From Dryomyza anilis (lineage: Eukaryota; Arthropoda; Insecta; Diptera; Dryomyzidae), in NCBI GenBank assembly GCA_951804985.1, contig OX638131.1:57023344-57087343 (forward strand): 64,000 nucleotides of DNA, in the 5' to 3' direction. The notes under the pieces were generated by a model. It saw only the letters and a program-made list of their open reading frames with translations. It was not told the DNA's origin and ran no database searches. The position numbers and the translations under genes were made by a program. Positions 46,003 to 55,750 of this stretch are shown here, piece after piece; position 1 is the first letter of the stretch; the number at the start of each line of letters is the position of its first letter.

Positions 46003-46700
46003 ACTAAGCGCACTATACTGTTTCCGCTTAGTTTTCGTATTCTAGTTTATGCGCCTCTTCGATTAAAGCCCCGAGGAGGACTGTATGGCTTTACGAAAAA
46101 GCAAACTGGGTTGCGTTAAATGATTTTTTTCGAATTTTTATACAAAATATTATTTTATTAGGTATACGGCTTCATACCTTCTAAAAAGATTAGCATTAAA
46201 CCTAAGGAATACTTAAGGAGACTTGCAGGATTGCAGTGAGTTCGGAAGAGTCATTATTATTTGCAAATAATTCAACGCTCCCAGATTGCAATCAACCACT
46301 ACCCGTTGTCGACTTTGTTTCTTCTAAATACAATGCCGGAGATACATTTTCGAACTTGTGCAGTTAAAAATGTTTTAGCAAACCTCAATATTAACAAAGC
46401 CTCTGGGCCAGATAGCATATCTGCCCATGTGTTAAAGAAGTGTACGTCAACGCTGGATTGTCGTTGCGCAATCTTTTCAACATCTGCTACACGACAGGAA
46501 TTTTTTCATCTTGTTGGAAGGTTGCCAATGTTTAGCTAGTTCCGAAAAAGGGCGAGACTACGAACCCTGCCAATTACCTACCCATTGCAATATGCTCTGC
46601 GCTCTCTAAGGTAATGAAAAGCGTGGTTAACTTCCACTTTGTAAACTATCTGGAGCACAACGAATTACTTAGTCACCGGCAATATGGTGTCCGTATGCAC
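46003..46700 (+). pseudogene. LINE RT fragment, left of the hAT
   Basis: Matches 37553-38535 with a large internal deletion and frameshifts. 'NINKASGPDSISAHVLKK' (about 46391-46444) has Gly to Ser in the GPDG motif. Ends at 'ggtgtccgtatgcac', where the hAT begins. Confidence 0.8.
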
Positions 46701-47138
46701 TAGAGATGGGCACGTGAGTGAGTTTTGACTCACACTCACTCACGAAAGAATATTTCTAATCACGCACACTCACTCACGGCCTTATTTGCTCTACTCACAC
46801 TCACTCACAATCACGTGAGTAAAATTGAGATTCAACGTGAATCACGCTGAATCACGTGTTTTTTGCTATTGTTTGTTGGTGAGATTGGTCGACCGAGCTT
46901 GGCACCTCCAATACAACCTACATCCTTAAAACGCAATAATGATGTTATGATGTTAGGGATTTTGATAAAATATATCTCAATTTTTAACGGAGATGGAAAA
47001 GTGAAAGACCTTCAATGTGCTGTTCGTATAAAAAAGTAAAAATTGCTTCAAAGAATAATTCTCCGTTAAAGAAAATTAAAAACACATTATATCAGCAATT
47101 AGGATAGCAAATTTAATGAAATTTGGTTAACGTATATA

Positions 47139-47451
47139 GCCGCGGTAGCTCAGTGGTTAGTGCGTTGGACTGCGAGTCGAAAGGTCCCCGGTTCAAGCCT
47201 GGACTGGGGCTAACAACATCTTTTCATAGAAACATTTTTCTATACCGCGCTACCTCTCGTCAGTAAATGGCAAACCTACGAGAGTAAAATCATTGCCTAT
47301 GAAAAGCTCTCACCCGCCGTTCGGATTCGGCAATAAACTGTAGGTCCCACCACTTTGAGTACAAATATAACACGCACAGCTCAAAATGGTGAGAGAGCTC
47401 GGCCGAAGTTCTGTACAGGACTGTAGCGCCAAACTATTATTATATTATATA
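47139..47451 (+). mobile_element. tRNA-derived SINE inside the hAT
   Basis: Same family as 41042-41316, with an intact A-box region and B box 'ggttcaagcc'. It ends 'ggactgtagcgccaaac' plus an ATT repeat tail. The ATT/TAA-type tail resembles that of I-group LINEs, which may supply the machinery (inference). Confidence 0.9.
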
Positions 47452-47584
47452 TAACCATTCTAAACGGTCTCGCGGAATGTGGGCGGGATTGAACCACTGG
47501 GCGTGGCACCCAAGAGAAGTTATATTTTCCGGATGGTGTATGTCAAAAGTTTTTGTAATGATATCAAGATATTTCGCACCAGGG

Positions 47585-47830
47585 TATCAACCACCACAAA
47601 TTTTTTAAACTCACCACACCGAAATTCACCACACCAAAATTCACCATAACAAAACTCACCACACTAAAACTCACCACACTAAAACTGACCACACCAAAAT
47701 TCACCATACCAAAATTCACCACACTAAAACTCACCACATTAAAACTTCTACTGGGAAAAACTCTACGGGGAAGAATTCTAAGGGAAAGAATTCTACCGGG
47801 AAGAATTCTACGGGAATACGTTCTACAGAA
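47585..47830. repeat. Two adjacent 15-bp minisatellites
   Basis: First, about eleven copies of an 'aaactcaccacacta'-type unit (47598-47750). Then about five copies of an 'aagaattctacggg'-type unit (47752-47828). Absent from the other hAT copy at 23923-25024. On the minus strand the 15-bp period gives a 5-residue repeat (VSFSV-like) in a chance frame. Confidence 0.85.
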
Positions 47831-47918
47831 GATATAAATAATAAAAATGTTCTTTATATTAATAAAATCACTACATATCCTTGCATTCACAAAATTTTGG
47901 CACGACTCGTGCACGGGT

Positions 47919-47973
47919 CTACCCCAAACTATTATTTTATTGATAACTAGAATAAAATAATAGTTTGGGGTAG
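47919..47973. repeat. Perfect 23-bp inverted repeat
   Basis: Arms 47919-47941 and 47951-47973 with a 9-bp loop. The other hAT copy has only one diverged arm. Confidence 0.9.
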
Positions 47974-48691
47974 AATTAACCAGGGGTAAATTGACTTTGG
48001 GAAAAACTATTTTTGAAGCGTTTTTTTTTTGGTTACTACATTTATAACTCGAATAAAATCGGGACCCCACACGAACCTCTGGAACAAACTAAAGTTAATA
48101 AACAAAAGGAAGTCAATACAGAGTTATCATGTATAGTTGAAATTGAAAATTCAACTTTTTACAAAAATGGGTGAATTGAAAAAAAATGCGTTCCATGAAC
48201 GGTCGTATGAAACCAAGCAAAAAGTATTGACATGACCCCACAAAAATTGACTAGCCCACACTAAGTACGGCCGGTTTGCAGGGGTTAGATAAAATGTTGA
48301 CTGAAACCTTGCAACGTATTCTGAGTTGACGAAGGGGTGGGTATATGACGTTCGTTAGAAAGGGTTTGATTTATTATAGTTCTGAAATGTGGGTTGTCGC
48401 CTTCCCGAAGCCTTCAGAGTTCTGAGCCTTGTTCTGTAGTTCAGCAAAAATATATAAAATCACAAAAAATTAAAACTGAGATTTTTTTATTTTATGAAAT
48501 ATTCGACTCACGCACACTCACTCACGAAAAAATTGTACTCACGCACACTCACTCACGGTATTTTTTGGTCTACTCACACTCACTCACAATCACGTGAGCA
48601 AAATTAGGATTCAATCACAATCACGTGTGATCACGCCTGATTCACGTGAATCACGCTGAATCACGCTCACATGCCCATCTCTAGTATGCAC

Positions 48692-49440
48692 CTGTGACTT
48701 GATTGCGTCCTCTCCGAATAGTGGAATAATCGCATTCACATTTTTGGTGACAACCTTACGTTGCTCTGGATATTTCCAAGGCATTTGATCGAGTATGGCA
48801 TGAAGCCCTGGTATCAAAACTAATTCAGGACTTCCGTAGGGTTCTGTTCTATCCCCTTCCACATTTCTGGTATTTATTAATGACCTATCAATCACCTAGA
48901 ACCCAATCCATTCCTTTGCAGATGACAGTAACATTTGCCATTCATATTCGTTCATCAAGCGTCCAAACTCTGTGGAGATTAAGAGTACAAGACGCAGTAT
49001 GAATGACACACTAAATAATGCCCAAGTCGGGTCTTGCAAATAAAGTTGATTTGAATGCAAGAAAGACCCAATGTTGTCTATTATTTCATAAAAGAATCGA
49101 TTCATCCCTCACTTCCTTAAATATGGGTGAAGTGGATATTAAGCAGTCAACTGCTCTTGGCGTTCTGTGCATATCAATAAAATGTGACCTCCGTTGGAAC
49201 GATCATATATTTGATGTGACGAAAGAAGCGTACCTCAGTTTTCTAAAACAGTGTAAGACATACTTCACTCCTGCTGACTTGCGCACTGTCCACAGCACCT
49301 ATATAAGGCCTAAGATGGAATACAATTCGTACATTTTGGCAGGAGCATCAAAATCCTCTTTGAAGTTACTGGACCGAATACAACGAGCGATATCGAACCC
49401 AGCTCACCCCTTCGTAGTCCATTCGGCTCTCACAACAGGC
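48692..49440 (+). pseudogene. LINE RT fragment, right of the hAT
   Basis: Resumes with 'ctgtgacttgat', homologous to 38526 on. 'FADD'-type motif C at about 48915-48930. The C-terminal block 'YIRPKMEYNSYILAG' is followed by a deletion to 'SNPAHPFVVHSALTTG'. Frameshifts throughout. Confidence 0.8.
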
Positions 49441-50201
49441 TGATTCAATTTCAGGAACAAAAAAAAATACAGTTTAAAGTAAAATTAAAAGCATGTGTAG
49501 TATTTCTCTATATGTTTACTAGTGATGATCATTTGCAAGAGCAAGGCAAGAAATGGTAATCTTGTTCTTGCAAAATAAGTCTTGTTCTTGTTCTTGCAAT
49601 ACCTTTGTTGATATTTCTTGCAAGAATCATGCAAAATTTTACTTTTTATATTTTAATTAAAAGATGGTAGACAAAAATCTTAAAATACATATTAATTATG
49701 TAAACGAATAGAATTTGAACCCTAATTGTATTTAGGTTACTTATTTTCCATATTTTCAATGCCTTCAACCAACAATAAATTATATTACTTAAACAAGAAC
49801 TACAATCCAATAACATAAAAAATTAAATTATATTTTCAAAAAAATCAAAAAAAAAAAATTGAAAAATCAAGTGATATTGACGAGACAATTCAAAATCTGA
49901 AGGCTATAATAAAATGAACATACATGTATATAATAAATATAAGGAATATTTCGTATAGGCATATTTCCGTTTTCGTCAGATATTAAAAAAAAAAACATGC
50001 TACTCGTACCCTATGTCAAGAGAACACAAACGCTATCTTGCAGGGTAACATTTTTTTTTTGCGAACACAAATTCAAACGCTACAAGGCGAACACTAACGA
50101 AAACAATAATAACAAGTTTTCTTTGTTGTACAAAAATTTCCCGCAACAAACTCTATGCTGCTTTATTCGCATTTTTGTTTTTGCATTTCATACGAATCTG
50201 A

Positions 50202-50204
<3 letters not shown>
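49441..50204. other. Unclassified DNA with CTTGTTCTTGCAA repeats
   Basis: From about 49509 'tagtgatgatca' is followed by several 'tcttgttcttgcaa' modules up to 49640. It could be the end of a hAT-like element with subterminal repeats, but no opposite terminus was found. The remainder is A+T-rich. Confidence 0.4.

Positions 50205-50272
<68 letters not shown>
50205..50272. repeat. (AT)n microsatellite
   Basis: About 34 AT steps. Confidence 0.95.
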
Positions 50273-50273
<1 letters not shown>

Positions 50274-51323
50274 ATTGAATTTAATATGTGAGTATTAAAA
50301 CCGTATTTAAATTGTAATGTTTGAAATTCAAAGAGGTATTAGTAAGTTGTTCCGCATCACATTTAGTACATATGTGCGCACTTGCGAAATTTCGCGATTT
50401 TAGAAAATGGCTTTTAAAATAAAAAATTGAATTCTCTTTGATATGGAACATTATTTCTTATACATACCTAAAAATATATCTCCAATGATATTCAAAGTTC
50501 GCAAAAGTATAGTCATATCTAATGATTTTTATAGAGATTTTTCACATTTTCACAGGAATAATGAAATTCTGTTGATGCAGCTCTATTAAATATATAATGC
50601 AAGTTTAACTCATTTTATGAATTTCAATGATTTTTTTTTTTGAATTTTTTACTTTTAAAAATGCAGTTAAAAATAAAACCTTTTTTTTCGTAGAATGGGT
50701 ATCTATATCGAATATTCTTGACAGGTAAATTGTAATATTCATGAGAAACGACATCTAATGCCTAAATTCTGAAGAATTTAACATTTTTCTTTCCATAGTA
50801 GAAGAATTTTGCCAAATGTGTATATATTATTTCTATGGGAAGTGTCACTTATCTGACCACGCCCATTTTTTGTGGATAAGTTTTTATTTCAAGAAAACTT
50901 CTCTTTTCAAAATTTCAAATCTTTAACTTTAAAATTCGATTTATGTCGACCTAGATTATGAAAATATCCCACTGTGCACCGGTTTCGATTCCGAATTGAA
51001 ACAAAATTGAACTGACCTGGTTCTAGAACCGTTTTTAGGTGAACCTAATTCACAACAATTCACATCAGAAATAAATTTAGTGAAATGATTCAAATGAGAC
51101 TAGTTCCTAGTACATTACACATTGTGAGTGAGTTCAATAGCTTTTAAAGCTCAGCACTGAAACAAAATCTGGTTATGCGAAAAATAGATGATGTTTAATT
51201 ATATTCTTAGGTTGAATTTTTTCCATTTGATTGATGTGTAAAACTGGGTGTAAAAATGTTAATTTTATTGCTAATGTATTAATTTAGTACTGCTATAAAA
51301 ATTTGGAATAAGTAAGTACTTAC
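50273..51323. other. Probable intron of the SNF2-type gene
   Basis: No further exon could be identified here on the minus strand. The stretch follows a good splice donor (reverse complement 'gtaagtactt' at 51323), so it should be intron. Confidence 0.45.
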
Positions 51324-51416
51324 CTTTCTTAAGCAGGTATAATCTGTGATTAGACTTTTTCCGCGGTTATCTTCTCTTTTCGATACAACATCCAATATAA
51401 ATTCATATAGATTGTT
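51324..51416 (-). CDS. Host gene exon, SNF2-type ATPase (ATRX/XNP-like), exon b
   Basis: 93 bp, 31 codons in phase 0, bounded by an acceptor 'tttttag' at 51417 and a donor 'gtaagtact' at 51323. It begins 'NNLYEFILDVVSKRED', continues with a 'RGKSLITDYTCLRK' end and has no stop. In ATRX the corresponding stretch, just after the MT..Q motif, is LYxxYLxxx...LFxDFQxLxRIWTHP, so the next exon should start with the Ile-Trp-Thr-His-Pro equivalent. I could not find it in the window. The protein would be a nuclear chromatin-remodelling ATPase. Other SNF2 relatives such as ARIP4/RAD54L2 are less similar. Confidence 0.7.
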
Positions 51417-51468
51417 CTAAAAATATGATAAAGTCAACATAATTATCTGTTAGTATTAAACTTCGTAC
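51417..51468 (-). other. 52-bp intron
   Basis: Reads GTACGAAG...TATTTTTAG on the minus strand, with 'ctaac' (branch-point-like) about 35 nt before the acceptor. The length is typical of small dipteran introns. Both flanking exons are open and in phase 0 across it. Confidence 0.72.
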
Positions 51469-51549
51469 CTGAACTTCTGTCATTGGAATAAATAATACGT
51501 ATTCGTATTTCTGGGGCAGAAATGATTTTAAAAGATCAGCTTCTTTTCG
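51469..51549 (-). CDS. Host gene exon, SNF2-type ATPase (ATRX/XNP-like), exon a
   Basis: 81 bp, 27 codons in phase 0, after an acceptor 'tatgttttcag' at 51550. It encodes 'RKEADLLKSFLPQKYEYV' then 'LFIPMTEVQ'. In ATRX-type proteins this is the (Q)RxDxxxLxxFLPPKxEYVxxxxMTxxQ segment at the start of the second helicase lobe. The upstream exon is not visible: within ~120 bp a GC-richer LINE-like fragment begins, so the intron is either long or invaded. Confidence 0.7.
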
Positions 51550-51669
51550 CTGAAAACATACAAAAATCTGTAATAAAAGTTCCAATTCTCTACATCAAAG
51601 TAGTATTTGGCTTAAATAATACATAATTTTAAATTATACTAGGTAATTTGCAGGAATAAAATTTACTTT

Positions 51670-52555
51670 TAGTTACGCCCGGCAAACATGCTCTTACCAA
51701 ACCATCCACGTGGGTGCCAGATGGTACTAATCTCCCCAGAGTCCTAATCAAAGGGTAAAGTTAGATAAGGAGAATGACTGTCAGTTGATTCCCTTGGTTT
51801 ATGATTCAACTCCCAACTCATGCTCTCTGAAAATCGGACTATGGTGATCTACTCCTATCCCAAAACATCCTCTCCCATGTTCACTATCCCTTGGGCTGGA
51901 GAATATAACTAAGCATTGGGCCCAGTCTGAAATACTAGCACTGGTCACCGGCGACCTCCGAACATAACCAGCCCCACAAGTATACGGCGGATCTCGGGTG
52001 GAAATTTTGTCTCCGCAACTCGTGGTACTCGTGGACCTGGCCTAGTTAGGCAAATGACTATCAACGCAATGGACGACCAAGGTGGCGATAACTCCCCCCA
52101 ACAACTGGCGATTTCTCATGAACCCGTTAGAAGCAACATTTTCGACATTCGGAAGCCTGCACATAGACATAACAGCAACAATCCTCTAGCACACGTCTCT
52201 GTAGGTCCCGATACAGAAGAGTTACTAGTGGACACAGAAACGATAGTCATTGAAGTACCGAAATCGGCAACCGGGAAAATCGCCGTAGGTACAAGGGTTC
52301 GGTGAGATTTTTAAAAAAATGAGCGCTAGAAATCTGGCTAATCTCACTGATCGATACTTGGCGCTAATAGTCGTCCGGAGCTGCAAACGCCCACCATAAC
52401 CCCCGCTTCGTCTGATGCCACAAAATATGCTAGTGGAAAGTGATATGTTTAATTCTTTGGGAAATGCAACGTCCAATGATGTTGTACAATTTTCAATAAT
52501 AGAGGTGGCAGTAAATCGTAACCAGCTTCTGTATTCATATCTAAAAGTTCAAGGC
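51670..52555 (+). pseudogene. GC-richer fragment, probable LINE 5' end and ORF1 start
   Basis: From 51676 the base composition changes abruptly. A frame opens with ATG at 52054 and runs to a stop at 52303-52305: 'MTINAMDDQGGDNS', then 'NIFDIRKPAHRHNSNN' and 'LLVDTETIVIEVPKSA'. Coding-like sequence continues in another frame ('KKMSARNLANLTDR') to about 52550. The long GC-rich 5' UTR and polar N-terminus resemble ORF1 of R1/LOA-type LINEs, but I do not recognise the protein. It is cut at 52556 by 'cagtggttcccaac'. Confidence 0.4.
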
Positions 52556-52820
52556 AGTGGTTCCCAACATTTATGATGTCCCGACCCCCGTTGTAACTCT
52601 AAATGTCTCCTGCGACCCCTTTAAAATCATAAATATGGATTATTTGTTTAAAATCCATTAATTTAAATTAATCCATTCTTAACTGCATTAGAGTGAAGTC
52701 GAGCTTATCTTAACTTGTTGTTAATTAATAAAATGTATAATAAGATAAATATAAAACAATGTATTTGATTGAAATTGCAATTCTATGTTGGACATCGAGT
52801 ATAGGACTTTAAGTATAAGT
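52201..52820 (+). repeat. Segment P, copy 1
   Basis: About 620 bp, nearly identical to 59823-60440. It holds the end of the LINE-like fragment and, from 52556, 'CAGTGGTTCCCAAC...cgacccccg', a hAT-type terminal motif. It runs directly into array unit 1. Confidence 0.9.
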
Positions 52821-52826
52821 AAAAAA

Positions 52827-53532
52827 GGAACGTTGCGACATTTGGCCTGGAGTCAATGCAACAGCACGTATTACCACAACATTTGGCGCAGACGGTATTC
52901 GAACCAAACATTAACTCCCAGGGGACGAGAAGGACTAGGTGGAGATTAAAACTAGAAGAAATAAATATATTGGACCAGGGAAAATATTTTTAGTATTTGT
53001 GAAAAAAATGTGAGCGATAGATAGAAATAGATTTTGTGATTAGGTAATAAAAAAACAAAAGAAATATTTGAAATTTCAATCATGGAATTATGAAAATAAA
53101 CTTTTGAAAAAAAAAACAATTGAACATTATCAAATAAATTGTGGAATTAAATAAACTTTTAATAAAACTGTGAAATAAAATTGTTAAGTTAATTACATTA
53201 TTGATAAAATTTGATAAATCAGGAAATTAAATAAGTAAAATAAATGTTTCATAAAATTGAATAATTGTGAAATAATATAGAATAGTTTGAGATTTTAAAT
53301 GAAGTAATATTTGAATAAAGTTGAGAGTTTAAATAAATTGAATAACATACGAATTTTGATGAAGCAATGTTTTTATAATGTTGTGAAATGAATTAAATAA
53401 ACAAATTGGAGAATTTCAACAAAATTAAATTAAAGAAATAGATAAATTCAGTATTCATAAATAATATTTTGTCATTTAAAATCGATCAAAACAGTCATAG
53501 TTGAATTGTCTGCAAATAACGCCACCATTACC
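52827..53532 (+). other. Unit 1: LTR end, PBS and gypsy-type leader
   Basis: 'ggaacgttgcgacatttggcc' is shared exactly with the U5 end of the gypsy LTR. The PBS differs at one base (GCAGACGG against GCAGCCGG). The leader shares 'ttcgaaccaaacat', 'aggggac' and 'caatgttttcataatgttgtg'-type modules in the same order. Homology fades after about 53465. Confidence 0.8.
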
Positions 53533-54838
53533 ATGAATGAAGCTGACATAGAAGTAGTTCAACCGGAAGTACGTATCTGCAAATGCCGCCGCAGAAAATG
53601 ATCAACAGAATGATGCAATCGCAGCGCCATGGGAGAGCGCTCTACAATTTATGCAACTGCAGCTTTCAGCATAGCAGATAAGCTATTGCATTCAGAACGA
53701 GATCTGCAATTCCAAACGCTTCATACGCAGCAGAATTATAACGCTCCTCGTACAATATACTCTACAACATCATTAGCCGCCAACGCCGTAACTCCATCTG
53801 CTGTTGCTCCTGCTTTGAACGTCGCTGAAGTTAGATCCGGTTTCAAAATTGGAAACGTAACATGTTCTTGAGCTTATGCAATTGCCGTTACACATTTCGT
53901 CAATATGCCCGTTGCTCAGCCTTCCCTACGTCAATATCATACAGTTGCCAGCATATTCGATGTAATTTGATACGTCATTTCTACGTCCAATCGCCAATTT
54001 CTTATTGCCGCCAAATCCGACCTCCGTTCAATACTGATCATTTGGAACCGCAAATGATGCAACCGGGAAATGTTCCTTGGTCAAGCCCAATGAGGCAACC
54101 ACGGAAAATTCAAGACCTGCCTGACTTTGGTGGTAGAGCTGAAGACTCTCCAATGTTTTTTACCGCATTCACGCAGTCTACCGCCGCTTATGGATACAAC
54201 AATTCGGAAAACAAGTAGCGACTGCAGAAGTGCTGACAAGATGACGAGCGAGATACCGTAAAGTCGCTGCTTATTCACCCCGACAACGTCAACGCGATTG
54301 TTGAGCAACTTCGTTTTCGATTTGGACGTCCAGAGCAACTCATTCGGAGCCAGTTATTTGAGGTACGTGAAATCACTTCTATTCCAGAAAATGCAATGCC
54401 GAAAATTGTCCCGTTTGCAACCAAAACAGAAAATCTCGCTGCTTTCAACTTTAGCTATTCCAACTTTGCTAGAAGAGCTTGCGGCAAAACTGCCAATGAG
54501 CAAGCGCATTGAATGGGCTGTCTTTTCTGCAACATTGCAACCATACGCAACTATGGAACATTTCAGCAACTGGTAAAATCAAATTGCCAGTTTGATTATC
54601 ACTGTTGAAGATGTTGACATAAAGGAGCCGAAACGTCGAGATGAGCCAATTACAATCACTAACAATTGTCCCATATGCAAAAACCAACATAAAGCAGCGG
54701 ATTGTAAGTGTCTGGTTGAAGCATCTGTAGCTTACAGATGGACTCAAGCAAAACAAAGTCGCATATGTTTCTCTTATATTAATGCTGGTCACTCTACACG
54801 TGATTGCCATGTTAGCTCGATGACTGTAAAATGATACA
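53533..54838 (+). pseudogene. Unit 1: BEL/Pao gag remnant
   Basis: The ATG at 53533 opens 'MNEADIEVVQPE'. Frame changes follow quickly. The DUF1759-type block starts at 'IQDLPDFGGRAEDSPMFFTAF' (about 54110-54172, shortened here) and goes on through 'TVKSLLIHPDNVNAIVEQL' and 'FGRPEQLIRSQLFEV'. Next come 'LLEELAAKLPMSKRIEW' and 'FSNW' with a stop at 54574. The zinc knuckle 'CPICKNQHKAADC' (about 54670-54706) is followed by a second one with a Cys lost ('CFSYINAGHSTRDC'). In-frame stops lie near 54217 and 54232. The order is exactly that of BEL/Pao gag, whose product packages element RNA. Confidence 0.82.
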
Positions 54839-55183
54839 TCACCAACTTTTTCATGAGGTAAGGGTCGAAGACCCTACACCATTTGTCACTAAACTGCAAC
54901 AAGATGATAGATACGTACTAAGTTGTTCCGCAAACAATACGTCTATTTCGAGTGCTTCCAGTAACAACAGTAGAATTGGCACTTACGCCCTTCTGGATGA
55001 AGGATCATCAATAACTATGCTGGACAACACTCTTGTCGAGGAATTGGAACTTAAAGGACAATAACATAATTTAAATGTCCAATGGTTCGGTGGTCACGCA
55101 GCTCGGGAGCCAACAGTTGTAGTGGATCTGGATATCAGTGCTGCTGGATTGATGAAAAGACATAGGCTATATAATGTCTTTTG
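54831..55183 (+). pseudogene. Unit 1: BEL/Pao protease remnant
   Basis: 'YALLDEGSSITMLD' (about 54988-55026) is the BEL-type aspartic protease site (DUF1758). After a stop at 55062 the same domain continues as 'NLNVQWFGGHAAREPTVVVDL' in shortened, interrupted form to 'KRHRLYNVF' (about 55180). There the sequence leaves pol. Confidence 0.8.
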
Positions 55184-55750
55184 ATGCCGCGTCAACGCAA
55201 ACCAAAGGAATACATAGCCGCCAAGAAGAACATATCCTGATGGTAGATCAAACGCCCGACGAGCCGCCGAAAATTCTGTCCGCCGCCAATTCTGTCCGCC
55301 GCTGTCATGGTAAAATGGCGCTGAACAACATTGTCAAGTTCGCTGATCTGAAGCTGTTGCTGTGCGATGCTAGTTTTGGCTAAAAATAGAAAAGCAGCTG
55401 AACGACGTGCACGTCGAGTCTTTGCGCAATAAGACCAAAATCTGGATCATTTTATATCTTATAAAATTCCTTCCGTTTAAATGGCGCGGTGCCCACTCCT
55501 ACATTCTGGTAGATCGATATTACCAATACTGAGCTTATTCGCCAGAACCCCAAATATGATCGAGAAGTGCTTCTGTTTGACTATGTGCGTGGTGTCCGTA
55601 TGAAGCCGGAGTTTATAGTGCACATTACTTCTGAGTGACGCCAAAACCGAGAATATGAGCAGCATTCATGATGCCTGTCCGCCGCAGTACAATATAAATC
55701 GAGCGAATGTTCGCACCACAAAAGGTCTTGTTCGGCGACCAGTATTAAAA
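55184..55750 (+). pseudogene. Unit 1: junk stretch with probable 3' end of BEL pol
   Basis: No RT motif is present. A 16-bp minirepeat ('ttctgtccgccgccaa', two copies) sits at 55273-55305. The last readable piece, 'RANVRTTKGLVRRPVLK' and stop (about 55698-55750), matches the V(R)xANVRTxxGxLRRPVxKL end of BEL pol. So a ~3-kb internal deletion is inferred between protease and this end. Confidence 0.55.

Larger units (their letters stand above)
46701..48683 (+). mobile_element. hAT element with CACTCAC arrays, complete copy
   Basis: Termini TAGAGATGGGCA (46701) and reversed TAGAGATGGGCAT (48683). A perfect 8-bp target duplication GTATGCAC flanks it (46693-46700, 48684-48691). Both ends carry dense CACTCAC/CACACTCACTCAC arrays (about 46718-46815 and 48505-48595), likely transposase-binding sites as in other hATs with subterminal repeats. 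Inside are a SINE (47139-47451), two 15-bp minisatellites and a 23-bp palindrome. No transposase: non-autonomous. Confidence 0.93.
44391..49440 (+). mobile_element. CR1/jockey-type LINE copy 2, cut by two DNA transposons
   Basis: The pieces are the endonuclease part (44391-45050), an RT linker and start (46003-46700) and the RT palm and C-terminus (48692-49440). The first gap is filled by a TIR element (45051-46002), the second by a hAT (46701-48683). The RT part is deleted internally relative to copy 1 (the linker after 46140 jumps ahead; much of the palm around motif A/B is shortened), and there is no poly(A), so the 3' end is missing. Confidence 0.8.

Noticed and set aside
47564..48070. 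168-codon minus-strand frame with pentapeptide-like repeats
   Set aside because: It is made by 15-bp minisatellites inside a non-coding hAT; the other hAT copy lacks them.
54081..54810. Minus-strand frames repeated in every array unit (85, 71 and 113 codons)
   Set aside because: They are shadows of the plus-strand gag remnant; repetition reflects array duplication and not selection.
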